Below are positions 36,830-49,753 of a stretch of 64,000 nucleotides of DNA, one piece after another. Numbering within the stretch: the first letter of the stretch is position 1; every line of letters starts with the position of its first letter. The notes under the pieces are model-generated. The model made no database searches and was not told where the DNA came from. It was given only the letters and a program-made list of their open reading frames with translations. The position numbers and the translations under genes are program-made. The DNA is from Pseudocercospora fijiensis CIRAD86 (Eukaryota; Ascomycota; Dothideomycetes; Mycosphaerellales; Mycosphaerellaceae), in assembly GCF_000340215.1 (NCBI RefSeq), contig NW_006921534.1, positions 434,001 through 498,000 on the forward strand, given 5' to 3'.

Positions 36830-39593
36830 TAGCGGCGTTTTTAATCTTCTCCTTATACTCTACGAGTAGATTTAGAGAATAAGCTAACTGCTCTTCCGTT
36901 ATCTAATCGTCCTATTCGGGCGAATACCCCTTCTATCTAACCCTAAACTTCTTATTCTTTCCTCTTCCTTTATAAGCGACGATCTCCTCGACCTTATATT
37001 CTTCCTCCGATCTATCCTCCTTAATATCGTCGATAGGGGGTAGCTAGTAGCCTTTACGAGCGTTATATCCTTCTAGTAGCGATATATAGAATACCGGGTA
37101 TAAGCGCTTTATCGACGGAGGTAGGTTAAGCTTATAAGCCTAGCTTCCGAAGCGCTCTATAATAGTAAAAGGTCTAAGATATTTATTATCGAGCTTACGG
37201 TAAGGACGCTTCGTACGAATATTCTTTACCGATAATAGGACTTAATTACTAATAGCGAAGTGCTTGTCCTTCGTTAATTTGTCGTAGTAGCGTTATTGCA
37301 GCTCCTAAGTATACTAGAGCGAGGAGCGAGCTTCTTCGAAGTCTTTTAGTCTATCGGATAGAAATTTATACGCTTCTTCCGCGAGCTTCTTAGTCCTCGG
37401 CGGTACTAGCGAGGTGCTATCGAGGTACCCTAGAGGTAGGTACTCCCTACTCGATACGATCTTAATACTATTAGGAAGGTTCGGTTTAATACCGAAGGCA
37501 ACCTTAATTAGAGATTTGCTACTAAGTCTATTATACGGCTTACTATTATAAGTAAACGTAGTAGTATATAGCAACCGAGCCTAATCGTCTTAGTCCTAAT
37601 TGCAGTAGATACGAAGATAGTTCTTAAGCTACTAGTTTATACGCTCGGTCTAACTATCGGTCTAAGGATAAAAAGCAGTACTAAGACAGCGTTTAATAGC
37701 GAGATAGTAATAGAAAGCACTCTAGTAAGCACTAGTAAAGATTAATCCCCGATTAGAAACTAACTTATTAGAAGCTCCGGTATTATAGACGACTTTATTA
37801 AAGAAAAGCTCTACTAGTGTAACCGCGTTAATGTCCTTTATAACAGGGAAGTAACGTACTATTTTAGAAAATCGATCGATAATAACTAAGACGGAATTAT
37901 ATATACGACCTCTAAACCTAATAGAAGGCGGCAACCTAGTAATAAAGTCTATAGAGAGGTACCTCTAGGGCACCTTAGGGACCTCTAGCGGGCGTAGCCG
38001 ACTATAAGGCTTATAGTGTTTAGTTTTCGTTCTTTAATAGACATCGTATTAGGAGACGTATTTAGATACTTCTTTAGTAATCCTAGGCTAATAGTACTTA
38101 GCGGCGATAATATATTAAGTTCGTACGGTACTATAGTATCCGGCGATAGGATTATCGTAATTCCGTCGAAGGATCTCTTACTTAAGAGGTATAAAGCTAG
38201 GAATATACACTTTTCCGTCGCAACGAAGAAGGTATTATTATCGAATTCCTAGTATCCTTCTAGCCGAGGGCGCCGAGGTACCTTTAAGGTACCTAGGAGG
38301 GGCTCTATTAGTACCTTATCTATACCGCTTCCGGCCGCCTACGTAGCTCCGGTTCGGATATCTTCTATAAAAGCGTCCTTTTACTAAGCTTCCCGAATAA
38401 GGTCTATAAGGGACGCCGGTAGCTCGATAGCGTACGCCGTTTTACTATCTACTACCGTAGTAATAAGATAGCGAGATATTAAGAGGTTGCGGTTCTTAGT
38501 ACTAGCCGTCGGTTCTACCCTAGTAAGGTATAGTCCGACGATATTATCGAAAGCGTAGTTATCTAAGTCCTCGTTCTCTTCTTAGAGGCAGAGGCTTGCT
38601 ATCGTTAAATAATCTGTTTAACTACCCTCGGGCGAGTCCGTAGGAAAGGACTATTCTACCGATACGGTCGCGAGGGGCCCGCGAGGTGCCTCTACGGTAG
38701 GCCGCAGGTCCCGGGTAACTTCTAACTAACGCTTAAGGCTAGGTAAGAGGTCCCTTAGCTCTCTACGTTTAGTGTTGTCCTTAAACCTATCGAAGTAGTT
38801 AGGACGGCGGGAGAGACCGTCCGATAGATTAGATATTCCCTTCTTATACTCGATCGTAAAGTTATAAGCGGCAAGGCGTTTAGCGATACGAGCTTAACGG
38901 CTATTAAGCTCCTAAGTCGTTATAAAGTACTTTAGGTTATAATAGTCCGTTATAACTCTAATCGGATACGCTACTCCTTTAAGGTAGTATCGCTAGACTT
39001 TAAAGCATTCGGAAATCGCTATTAATTCTTTATCTAGTATACTATAACGGATCTACGCGCCTATAAAACTCTTAGAGTAGTAGGTAACAGGGTACTAGTA
39101 GCACTAATAAGGTGCCTCTAAGGTACCTAGTTAGAGGAGGATACTAGCATAGGCCGCATCTAAGGCATTAGTAATAACTATAATCGGCAAAGTAGGGTCG
39201 AAGTATCGCAAGATAGGAGCTTCTTAGAAGGCCTGCTTTAGAGTACGAAACGATTCTTCGGCATCTTCTATCTATTCCTATAGCCCTCTAATAACCTTCT
39301 TCTTCCCCTTCCCTTTCTCTTCTAACTTCCCGCTAGCTAACAACTTATTTAATAGACGGGCGATACGTAAATATCCCTATATAAAACGTCGATAGAAGTT
39401 AGCGAAACCTAAGAAGACTTGAACGTCTCTATAACTACGAGGTATAGGCTAATCTTAGATAGCCTTTATCCGCTTTTTATCTATAACGATACCCTCCGGA
39501 GTAATAACAAACCCTAAGAATTCTATATACTTAGTATAGAATTCGCACTTAGAAGGCTTAGTATATAGCTTCTATTAACGCAGTCTTTTAAGG
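36830..39593 (-). pseudogene. Element C pol relic, distal part (RT thumb, RNase H, integrase, chromodomain)
   Basis: Minus strand, right to left. The RT remainder at about 39400-39593 continues the frame broken by A4 ([22 protein letters not shown] block). RNase H lies at about 38870-39260, the integrase zinc and core domains at about 37300-38250, and the chromodomain at about 36830-37010. Open pieces at 37314-37574 and 37722-37934 keep the integrase blocks VLVIIDRFSKIVRYFP and YNSKPYNRLSSKS. The 37314-37574 piece carries the motif copy as a YLPLGYLDSTSLVPP linker. Confidence 0.85.
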
Positions 39594-39598
39594 ACTAT
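39594..39598. repeat. Target-site duplication of A4, left (ACTAT)
   Basis: Repeated exactly at 46758-46762. Confidence 0.9.
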
Positions 39599-39795
39599 TG
39601 TTAGGGCTAAAGAGGCTATACGTAATTAGTATGTAACTAGGCCGAGTAAAGCTAGGGTCTTGATGCCTTAGGCAGGGCTTAGCGCTTAGCGTTAGGTTAA
39701 CTCTCCTATCTTCCTCCCTCTCCTCCTAGATCCTTATCGAATACTATACTAATTCACTACTACCCTATCTACCTACTAATATAACCCTTCTTATA
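39599..39795 (+). repeat. A4 5' LTR (197 bp)
   Basis: From TGTTAGGGCTAAAG to CTTCTTATA (decayed CA end). The sequence after it (gtattcgatctaccc) would hold the primer-binding site. It is conserved in all A copies, but I cannot assign a tRNA. Confidence 0.9.
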
Positions 39796-39889
39796 TAGTA
39801 TTCGATCTACCCTTTAAGGGCAGCAGCTAGATAGTCCTTATTTTAAGCTTTTAGCGGTATAGCTATAATAACTAATCTAACTATATTGC

Positions 39890-41450
39890 GCCCGAAGAAC
39901 GGGACCTATACGTACTATTCTATCGAAACAACCGTACTAATTATTAAGCAAGGCCTTCTATACGGCCTATTATACTAAGTTAATTGCACTAGACCGATAC
40001 TCGCTAATTCCGCTATATCCGCACTATAGGGGCCTACAATATATTATTAGTGTTACCCCTTATTATAATAGCCGGTTTATTACGAAGCAACAATAACCGT
40101 GCTACCGCTAGCAGCGCTAGCAACGACAACGCTAGTAGTATAGTACCTACTAAAGCACCTACTAAAGTGCCTCCTACTAAAGAGCCTGCTACTAGAGAGC
40201 CTACAGTACTACTATTAGGCCTATTAAAGAAGAACCTATAATTCTAGGTAACGACCTAGAATTGTCTGTCGACGACATTCTTAATAATATTATTAACCGT
40301 CGATATAGCTAACTAGCCTTCGGTCCCTAACTAGTAGCGAGACTTTAAGGAGCTACTTAAAACAGGCTTACTGCCTTGCGCTAAGAACAATAGCTAAAGG
40401 ATAATCTCCTCGAAATTCGTCGCCTATAAGAAGCCCTAGCAACTAATACTAAACTAATAGTAGGGCCTTCCTCTCTATCTGTTTTAGTCTAAAAGAAGGA
40501 TACTAATCTTAAGGACTATACCGTATTTAATAGCTCTAGTCGGAAACAATACAACGACTACATCCGTAACTGCGAGCTTAATTAGCGAAACGCGCTAAGG
40601 GCCCTTCTAGACGACTACTCGTTAGTCGTCTATACTATATAATACATTAATAGAGACCTAAAGCGTACCTAGGATAACTATTTCGACTCCCTTACTAATT
40701 AGACCGCTGTTCGGTAGCAAGACTATAAGACTATTATACTAGACACCCTTAGAAACCCTATACTAAGGCAATAACACGCTTAGGACTAATACCTTCGAGC
40801 TAAACAAAAGACTAATTAATCGGCTCGCTTATTTAAGGCCTATTTAAAGACCCTTAAGGACGATTTGCTAGCTAAGACCGACTCTATCTAGATTTCCGAA
40901 ATACGCCCTAAATTGCGATAGGAATTAGTCCTCGAATTGGACCGTCGCCGTGTGTTCGAATAGGCTAACCTAATACGCATTTAATTTATAGTCGAAGTAG
41001 AAACAGCCGAGCGGGCTGTTTAGCTCTAGCAACGACTAGAATCGAGGATCCGACTAGCTAGTACTAACCGCGGCAATCGTAGTACCCGTAGAGGCAATAG
41101 CTAAGGGTCCTACTAGAATAACAATACTAATAATAGGAATAGTAACACCGACCGTAGAAGAGGCTATATCTAACGGCTATATAGAGGAGGCCGTAATAGG
41201 GGCCGTAGAAGGGGCTTGTATCCTTACAACGCTAACCGCTTAACTAATAACAATAGCTATAGCAATGTTCTAACCGGATTGAAGTGCTTCAATTGTAATA
41301 GTACTAGCTATCTACTAGGCTAATGCGACAAACCTAAGGACTAGGCCCGAATCGACCGTACTACCGCTAAGTACCGAAAGCACCTTTTAGTAGCTAACGC
41401 TACCCCTATAGGCTAGCCTTCTTATTAGTCGAAAAAAGAATAAGCGCCGC
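39890..41450 (+). pseudogene. A4 gag relic
   Basis: Frame from about 39890. The Ser/Asn-rich and Pro/Thr-rich repeat linker is at 40050-40241 (VPTKAPTKVPPTKEP). Charged helices lie at about 40330-40480 and an Arg/Gly-rich segment at 41030-41200. The CCHC knuckle is at 41285-41326 (CFNCNSTSYLLGQC) with all three Cys kept and the His changed to Tyr. The codon at the ATG position of A1 is GCG here, so the start is unclear. Confidence 0.75.
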
Positions 41451-44400
41451 ACTAACTGTTAGCCTTGTACGGCGTAAAACTATCGACATTGTGCTAGCTA
41501 TTATACGCGCCTGTCTTATATAAAACATATATAGAGACAACTATAAGACTAAGGTTATACTAGACCTAGGGAATTTAGTTAGTGCCCTTATTAGCTATCG
41601 CCTAGTTAAGCAATTAGACCTCCGACAATTGCCTAGAACTAATATGCTAACCCTTACTTAGTTTAATAACGCTCGGCACTTAACCTATAGGGCCTACTAT
41701 GTTCCTATAGTTCTAAAGGACGACCTCGGAAATAAACGCCTACTAGACTTTACTGCCTACGCGGTAGATATAGACAACCTATATAGGGGAGCTACTATTG
41801 TTATTAGCAACCCTGTTCTTAAGCACTATGCTATAGTTATAGACCTAGGCCTTTAATAGTAGCGATTTGGAATTGCTAGGAGAGAGGATATTAAATACAT
41901 TAATATTAGCGAGTGTCCTAACGATATTAGGGTCCTGTTTATTAGCAACCTAACACTAGCCTCTACCTTAGCCGACCTAATAGTCGACCTATTAGGCGAC
42001 GATAATAAGCCTGTGCCCCCTAATAGTATAGACCCTAATTAGCTCGAGCGTAAACTAGAGCCTATTTAAGAGACCTATATTAATATATTTAAATACTACT
42101 TAGTATCGACGTTGCCTATGTTTAAAGAGACGGATTATAAGATTGATATTATAGAGGGCAAAGAGGTTCCTTTTAGTCCCCTCTACAACCTTAGTAAGCG
42201 AGAGCTTACTATATTGCGTAAGTACCTAGAGGAAAACCTAGCTAATAGCCGCATTCGGTATAGTAACAGCCCTGCTAGTGTACTAATCCTGTTTATTCTA
42301 AAGAAGGATAGTAGCCTGCGGTTATGCGTTAATTACCGTAGGCTTAATGCTGTTACTATTAAAGACCGCTATCTACTTCCGCTTATTAATAAGACCCTCG
42401 ATCGCCTTTCTAGGGCCTACTTCTATACTATACTAGACATTAAGGATGCGTACTATCGTATCTGTATTCGTAAGGGCGACGAATAGAAGACAGCCTTCTA
42501 TACTCGTTATAGCTATTTTGAGTATTTAGTTATGCTATTTAGGCTAGCTAATGCCCCTACGACCTTCTAGTCCTATATCAATCGGGCCCTATTAGGCCTA
42601 TTAGACTACCTCTACGTAGTCTATCTAGACGATATCCTAGTCTATATACACTTACCTAACATTGCGGAATATTAGGCCGCCGTACGTAAGGTACTCGACC
42701 GCCTGCGGGCCTATAGCTTGTATTATAAGCCTTCTAAATGCACCTTTGCTACTAAAGAGGTATTATTCCTCGGCTTCCTTATATTAACTAAGGGTATTAA
42801 GGCTAATCCTAATCGGATCAAAACTATTACTAAATAGCCTATTCCTACGTTAATTAAGGAGCTATAGTCGTTCCTCGGCTTCGCTAATTTCTATCGTCGC
42901 TTTATTAAGGGCTATTTACGGTATATAATGCTACTAAGTAAGCTTACTAAAACTAAGGCTAACCTAACTAGAGAGTTTAGATAGACTAATAGAGCACAAG
43001 CCGCTTTTAACGGTTTAAAGCAGCGCTTTACTAAAGTCCCCTTGTTATACTACTTCGTACTAGGCAAACTAATCCGCATTAAGACTAACGCTTTATAGTT
43101 CGCTATATTAGCTATAATGTCTTAGCAGTTAGATAGTAACTACTACTAGCACCTAATTGCCTTCTTTTTACGGAAGATAATCGATATAGAACGTCGGTAC
43201 GAGACCTACGAGTAAGAGCTCTTAGCAATCGTAGAAGCCTTTAAACACTAGCGCTACTATCTCGACGGTGCTTAGCACCCTATTTAGGTCTATACGGACT
43301 ATAACAACCTTCGTAGCATTACTAAGGTTACTAGGGTTATAAGTCGATAGGCTAGATAGGCCGTCTACCTCGCTAGGTTTGATTTTAATATATTACATCG
43401 GCTAGGTATAAGTAACCCTACTAATAGCCTATCGAGGCGACCTAATTACGACAGCGAAACCCAATCTATTAATTCATTGTTTCTAACCCTATAGTACAAG
43501 ATTGCTATAGACCTCGTAGTAAGGCAAGCGTAGGATAAGCGGCTTACCGGACTCCGCGACGGCTTAAAGTATATTAATACTCTTGCTATATTAATAGTGC
43601 GTGTCAAGCTTAATAACACTAATAGGAAGGGTTACGATAACTCCCTAGTCGATATCGCTATATATAGTAATAGCGATTAAAGCACTACTATAGTTAATCC
43701 GGCTGCTAGTGCTACTAGATATATATAGTGCGTGCTACGTACGACAGCGAGGGTGCTATTAAGCGAACTTGTATAAGGAGATAGTTAAGCCTTTATAAAC
43801 GAACTGTTGCGCGCTTAGTAAAGGGACGCTTTTGCTGCTGCTCGTATAGATTAGCTTAGAAGTAGCCGCAAGACTAGATCTAGCAAGAATTAGTCGATTG
43901 ATGCCGATAGCTATTTGCGCTATAAGGGCAGATTGTATATCCCTGCCGAGCATTCGATACGATAAGAGCTTCTTAAGCGACACTATAATAGTAAGCTTGC
44001 CGGTTACTATAGTATAGAGAGGTCGTACGAGCTACTATCGCGTATATACTACTAGCTAAATAGTAAGCGGGACATAAAGGACTACGTAAATACGTATGCC
44101 GTATATTAACGAGTTAAAGCACCGAAACACTTACTATTTAGCGAGTTGTCTTTACTCCCTGTTCTAAAGAAGCTATTTACTAAGCTTATAATAGATTTCA
44201 TTATAGGCCTTCCGCCTACTAAGCGTAGGGATAGTAAGGATATATATAATGCTATCCTAGTTGTCGTAGACCGGTTTACTAAGGGCGCTCGTTACATTCC
44301 TACCCGAAAGGATTAGACGGCTATTAACCTAGCTAAGTCGCTATAGAACAACATCTTCTATAGCTATTAGGGGACCCCTAAGGGGATAGTCTCCGATCGA

Positions 44401-45318
44401 GGCTCGATATTCATATCTTACTATTAGAGTGAGATTTGCCTATAGCTAAGACTTAAGCATCGCCTATCTATAGCATTCTATCTACAAACAGATAGTTAGA
44501 CCGAAAGGCAGAATACTACGCTATAGCAATACCTACGTAGCTACATTAACGAGAATCCTAACGACTAGGTTAACCTCCTATAACTAGCTAAATTCGTATA
44601 TAATAACAGTGTCCACTTATTAACTAAGGTATTACTATATATAGCTATAATAGGCTAGAACGCTACTATGCTATAAGATCCCCTATCGCTCGAGGCCGAG
44701 CGTAAGGAAAGGGAAGCGGGTTAACCTAAGATACTAGCAGCAATAGAACGTGTCTAGAAGATACGAGAAATCTATACTAAGATAGCTAAGAAGCTAACAA
44801 AGGCTTAAGAGTATTAAAAGACCTATTATAACAAGCATTATACGCTAATAACCTTTAAGCAAGGCGATATAGTTATACTTAGCACTAAGAACCTCCGCAT
44901 CCGTAAACACCTATTACCTAATAGTAAAATAAGGCCTAAGCTCGCACTAAGATACATTAGCCTATTCCGCATTCGAGAGGCTAAGGGTATATAGGCCTAC
45001 TAGTTATAGCTTCTACCCTATTATACTATCTATAACACCTTCTACGTCTCCCTTCTTAAACTATACTACTAGCGCGAAGGCGATAAAGCGCCTACTAAGT
45101 TAGAAGAAGTCTTAGCTAATAGTAAAGAATTGTAGTCTATAGAACGTATCCTATAGCACCGGACTAGGAAAGGCAAGAAGGAGTACCTGTTAAGATAGTA
45201 AGGCTATTTACCTAAGTAGGACTCGTAGGAAGCTAAAGCTTCTTTTAAAGACATAACTAAGTTATTAGATGAGTATTAGACTAGTATAAAGAACAAGAAG
45301 AAGGCTAAGGGCCTATAA
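41450..45318 (+). pseudogene. A4 pol relic (best-preserved copy of family A)
   Basis: Protease at about 41540-42000 (VILDLGNLVSALIS; the active-site DSG/DTG has become DLG). RT at 42100-42950, open over 42112-42486 with LRLCVNYRRLN and LDIKDAYYRI blocks; the catalytic box YLDD is intact at 42622-42633. RNase H at 43050-43400. Integrase zinc domain at about 43975-44120 with His and Cys changed to Tyr, and the core at 44180-44620 (LIIDFIIGLPPTKRR, VDRFTKGARYIP, SDRGSIF). GPYRI-like and chromodomain blocks lie at about 44900-45290, ending near 45318. TAG and TAA stops throughout make it non-functional. Confidence 0.88.
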
Positions 45319-46545
45319 TGTTACTATTAAGGCCTAGGATTAATAGCATCCCCGGGGTGTTATTAGCTAACTAATTAGAGGCCGGCAAACTAGGACAATA
45401 AGACTATACTACTATAGTAAACGCGCACCGAGTGTTAATAAGCGCACTATAACGCGTTAACTAATCGCCTGCTCTTTTAAGGATTCTACCTCTTTACTAA
45501 CGCGCCCTATAGGTCCCCCTTTTATTCCTTCCTTCTATCGAGGCCTTAAGGCCTAGGCGATCGGCGAGGGCGGCGCGCTTGCGTATAAATAGTAATAATA
45601 ATAATAACGACGGCGCGGCCGGCGCGGCTATATTAGTAATAGTATTACGGAGTGTATTGCTAATTAAGAAAGGAAGGACATAGCTATATTAGTAACGGTG
45701 TTGCCGAGTTATTGTTAGTTAAAGAAGGAAATTAGAAGGTAAAGTTAGTACTAAGACGACTAGAGCCGCTATTATTAACATTACTTACTATTGTTACTAT
45801 ACCTACGGATACAACCTTACCTATACTACGAGCCTAAGGCACCTTCGATTAAAACTTTAATCAAAACTTTAAGCCGCTTAAAAGATTAAGCGACTAATAG
45901 ACTAGCTAACTAAGGGCAAAACTATAGAGCTAAGCTAGCCGGGGTCGATCTTACGGACAATAGGTTACTCCTCGATCTATCTAACCCTTTAAGCGAGGCG
46001 AACCTCTACTACTATACTTATAATAGCCTTTACCTATAGAAACTAGACGAGCTGTATTTTTTAAAAGATAAGATAAGATTAATAATTAAAGGCTACTAAA
46101 CCTAACTAATTAGGGCTAGTAAAACTACGATAGTAAATAATAGTCCTTGTAATAACAAGAATAATAACCCTCGGAAGCGGACAAACCCTCGGAAGCGGAT
46201 ATTGCTAGGTCTTTTAGAGTAGACGCAAAGAACTCGGAACGACATTACTTAGAGCGGAGGCAGTGCTATAATACCTCGTACGTCTACCTATTATAGTAGG
46301 GAAGACGCGCTCGTATTATAATTAGTCGATAGTCCTTAATTCTCGTAGTTATATATTACTTTATTGTATATAAGGATAGCGCAGTTAGAGTTAGACATTG
46401 TATTAGAAGGTAAGGTTTGACATAGTTATATAATTAGGTGGTTAAGTATTTAATTTAGCGCGGCTAGGTAGCTTATTAGATCTGCTAAGTTAGTAGCAAT
46501 AGAGGTCGAGATTAGAATATAGACAGGCTACGAGGGCGCGGCCTT
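45319..46545 (+). other. A4 3' region and polypurine tract
   Basis: Same segment as in A2 and A3, but instead of the 24-bp duplication it has a duplicated unit of about 17 bp (aaaccctcggaagcgga) near 46160-46195. A sense frame at about 46200-46540 looks protein-like (TRNDITQ, then LYITLLYIRIAQLELDI) but cannot be told from untranslated sequence. The polypurine tract (tagaagggaagcg) lies at about 46545-46558. Confidence 0.5.
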
Positions 46546-46560
46546 TAGAAGGGAAGCGTA

Positions 46561-46757
46561 TATTAGGGCTAAAGAGGCTATATGTAATTAGTATATAACT
46601 AGGCCGAGTGAAGCTAGGGTCTTGATGCCTTAGGCAGGGCTTAGCGCTTAGCGTTAGGTCAACTCTCCTACCTTCCTCCCTCTCCTCCTAGATCCTTATC
46701 GAATACTATACTAATTTACTACTACCCTATCTACCTACTAATATAACCCTTCTTACA
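46561..46757 (+). repeat. A4 3' LTR (197 bp)
   Basis: From TATTAGGGCTAAAG to CTTCTTACA, then ACTAT. Confidence 0.9.
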
Positions 46758-46762
46758 ACTAT
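46758..46762. repeat. Target-site duplication of A4, right (ACTAT)
   Basis: Exact repeat of 39594-39598. Element C RT resumes at 46763. Confidence 0.9.
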
Positions 46763-48200
46763 CCGGATATACTTATTATACTCTTTAGGGTTCTTAGAAT
46801 AGATTAAGATATCGTCTAAGTAGACTACGTAGATGCGATTAACTACTCCTACTAGGGCTTAATTAATGTATAATTAGAAAGTAGTAGGGGCATTAGCTAG
46901 GCTAAACGGTATAACGAGATACTCGAATAGTCTATAACGAGTCTTAAAAGCCGTCTTCTATTTATCTCCTTCGCGAATACGAAGACGATAATAGGTATCT
47001 TTAAGGTCTAATTTAGAGAAGATCTTAGCCTTACTAAGCCGATCGAGAAGCTTACTAATAAGTAGTAACAGATAGCGGTCCTTAATAGTAATCTTATTAA
47101 GGCTACGATAGTCGATATATAGACGAACACTACTATCCTTCTTAGAGACAAAGAGGATAGGTGCACTATATAGGGACTTACTAGGCCGGATCTAGCCTTT
47201 AGCTAGAGCCTAATCGATATATTCGCGGAGTGTCTTCAATTCGTCCTACGAGAGGTTATAAATAGGAAGTTATAGAGGAACTTTACCTACTTCTAGTTTA
47301 ATAGTATAGTCGTACTAAGAATGCTAAGGAATAATGCTAGCAAGGTCGGTATTAAAGACATTAACGTAGTCTTTAAATACTTCGGGTACTTCTTAATAAA
47401 CTTCGGTAGCAGCGATAATAGTATACTAATAGATAGAGCTAGGAAGCGAAGCTAATTTAGGGTAAGGGTCGCAAAGGGTTTTAAACCTAGAATAAGTAAT
47501 AAGTGCCCCGATCTACTAACGATCTTATTAACTGCAATCGATAGTAGTAGGATCGCGGTTACCTCCTCCTTAGGTAGAGAGGGTTGTAAGAGCCTCTACT
47601 ACCGGGGTATAGAGGTAGTCTAGAGGTACCTCCGAGGCACTAGCGACGTTAGGAGTGTTACCTAGTAGTCCTTCGTTAGTAGTTTCGGGTCTAACAATAT
47701 ACCGGCTATCTTTAAGCTAGAAGGTAGCCGATCCGTTAACGATTGCTATAAGAATACGACAGATAGGATTATTTATAAGGACCTCGTAGGAGTCTCCGAG
47801 GGGCTTATTAGGCGCCTTAAAGTAGTCCTCTAGGTCTCCGGTAATCGGGTTCTAGATAAAGGTTCCCTTTCGGAAAGAGATAAGAGGATTAGTATCGGCG
47901 AGCTAGTCCTATCCTAAAACTATATCGTATCCGGTAAAGGTCCTAGCCTAAAAGGTTTAAGGGATAGTACGCTCGGTACCCGTCTTATCCTTTACTATTA
48001 GAGAGAGGGAGTAAGCCTTATAGATCGTTATACGATTATTGTCGAGGAAAGTAACTTTCGGAGGGACTAGATCTAGCGGCACTAGGTCTAGGACTTTCGC
48101 TATATACTAAGAGATAAGGTTAATTTAGGTACTACAATCGATTAGTGCCTTAAGGGTGCGCGTAAGGCCCTTATAAGGCACCTTAACGTCGACGATAATA
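46763..48200 (-). pseudogene. Element C pol relic, proximal part (protease and RT fingers/palm)
   Basis: Minus strand. Protease lies around 47700-48190 with the active site decayed to LIDCSTQ. The RT blocks SSVRLYIDYRSLNKITIKD, KLDLKDTYYRLRIREGD and ANAPTTFQ are at about 46850-47160. The catalytic box VVYLDDILIYS is at about 46800-46830. A4 sits just downstream of the YLDD box. Two motif copies lie within the region. Confidence 0.85.
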
Positions 48201-49700
48201 CGTCGTTCTCTTCCTCTAGTATTAGGCTCTAGTCGTAGTAAGGAAAGGGAAGCGACTAGGGCTTCGTGTTTTCCGAACCGGTAGAGGCTTAGCTATCTCT
48301 AGCGGAGGAATTAGAGGTTAGGTTTACTAATCCGCCCTAGGCTTAGCCTCGGCTATAGTTTCTAAACTAACCCCGACCGCTACCTCTACCCCTAGGGCCC
48401 CTTAGAGGTACCTATAAGGTACTAGGAGGGGTGTCGGTTCTAGAACTAGATACTTGCTTAGAAGACCCGCCGGAATTGCGAGTATTCTTAGCGGTATCTT
48501 TCTTCTTTATAGACTCCGAGTCTTCGATACGGTATGCCTCGTTAAAGAGATTATTAACGGTCTAAAACGAAATTAGCTTATTAATGCGGATAATCTCTAC
48601 TTAGATGTCCTTTAGAAGCTTAGTATAATAGAAGTCGATACGTATAGTTTTATACGATCTATCTTTAGGAAAACTATACTCGATTTAGCTTTCGACCTTT
48701 TTTATATAGGCGTAGAACTTTATTACTAGTTAATTAGCGTAGTATATAGCACCCTAGTAGGACATAGTATTCTCGGCTCGCTATATAGCCGGAGGCCTAA
48801 TAGTGTCTTTAATAAGTTCTTTGCACTCGGACTATCTAAACTTAGTATAGTTTTCTATATACGATTAGATACGCCGTTTAACGGTAGTAGTAATCTCTAC
48901 TAGTTTAACCTTGCTAGTCGCCTATAGAGTACGTCTAGTACTATCTCGATCGGTGCAATTTATATAGAAGAAGCGGGCCTCGTATACTTAGGCCTACTTA
49001 AGAAAAGCTTAGTTGTTTATAGTAAGAAGCTCGGGAGGATCTTTCTTAAAGAGCTTAATTAAGGGGTCTCTTAGAGGCCCTAGAGGTACCTACGAGGCGC
49101 CGGCGGGACTTGCGGTCTCGTCGACGGTCTCTGCCCTCTTCCTTTTAATAGTGATCTTGCTCTTAAAGGAGGCAAGGAGATCTATAAGGGTTTTACGCTT
49201 CTAAACGTAAGCGTCGAAGGCTTAGCCTTCTAATTCCTCTAGTAGTAAGGCATCGAGGGTATTAATAAGTCGAGAAACTCGATTAATATTGTTCTTTGCC
49301 GTCTACTAGGTATTAGCCTAAGAGTTTAGGTCCTAATCCTCTTCTTTAGGACCGGATTCCGTACGGCTACTTATACGGGAGCTACGAGGTCCCTTTAAGG
49401 TACTTGTAGTATCGTCCGGAGTAGTATCGTTATCTTCTTCGTTATCGTCCTAAAGTTAGTCTCTAGGTCCGGTAGGGAATGTTTGTTCTTCTACTAGAGG
49501 GTTAATATTAGGACCTTTTCCCTTAGATAACGATATACCGGTTCCGCCGGCGGCCCTACTGCTTCCTTTAGGAGGTATAGTACTAATAAGTAGGTAGTAC
49601 TACGTTAGGAGTAGGTACGCTAGTTAGAGGTGCTTTCGGGTAGCTTAGAGGCACTTCGAAGAGGCCTAGTAGGTACCGACGACGTAGGTACTACTACTTA
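48200..49700 (-). pseudogene. Element C gag relic
   Basis: Upstream of the protease on the minus strand, with a hydrophilic, Lys/Glu/Arg-rich frame broken by TAG and TAA. An Arg/Gly-rich segment near 48330-48400 resembles an RNA-binding tail. Several GGTACC motif copies interrupt it. I could not place a clear zinc knuckle. Position and composition make gag the natural reading. Confidence 0.55.
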
Positions 49701-49753
49701 GAGGTTATACTTAGTACGGCTATACTCCTAAGGAGGATTCGGAGGCGATATTC

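Larger units (their letters stand above)
39599..46757 (+). mobile_element. Complete Ty3/Gypsy chromovirus, family A, copy A4, nested in element C
   Basis: 7159 bp, with 197-bp LTRs at 39599-39795 and 46561-46757 and target duplication ACTAT, inserted in the RT of element C and in the opposite orientation to it. The order is LTR, leader, gag, protease, RT, RNase H, integrase, chromodomain, 3' region, polypurine tract, LTR. LTRs differ at eight sites, all transitions. This is the youngest insertion in this stack. A4 still shows full RIP decay, so RIP acted after it arrived. Confidence 0.95.

Noticed and set aside
38016..38252. 78-codon plus-strand frame in element C
   Set aside because: Antisense shadow of the C integrase relic on the minus strand.
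43759..43983. 74-codon minus-strand frame inside A4
   Set aside because: Antisense to the A4 integrase region; no independent support.
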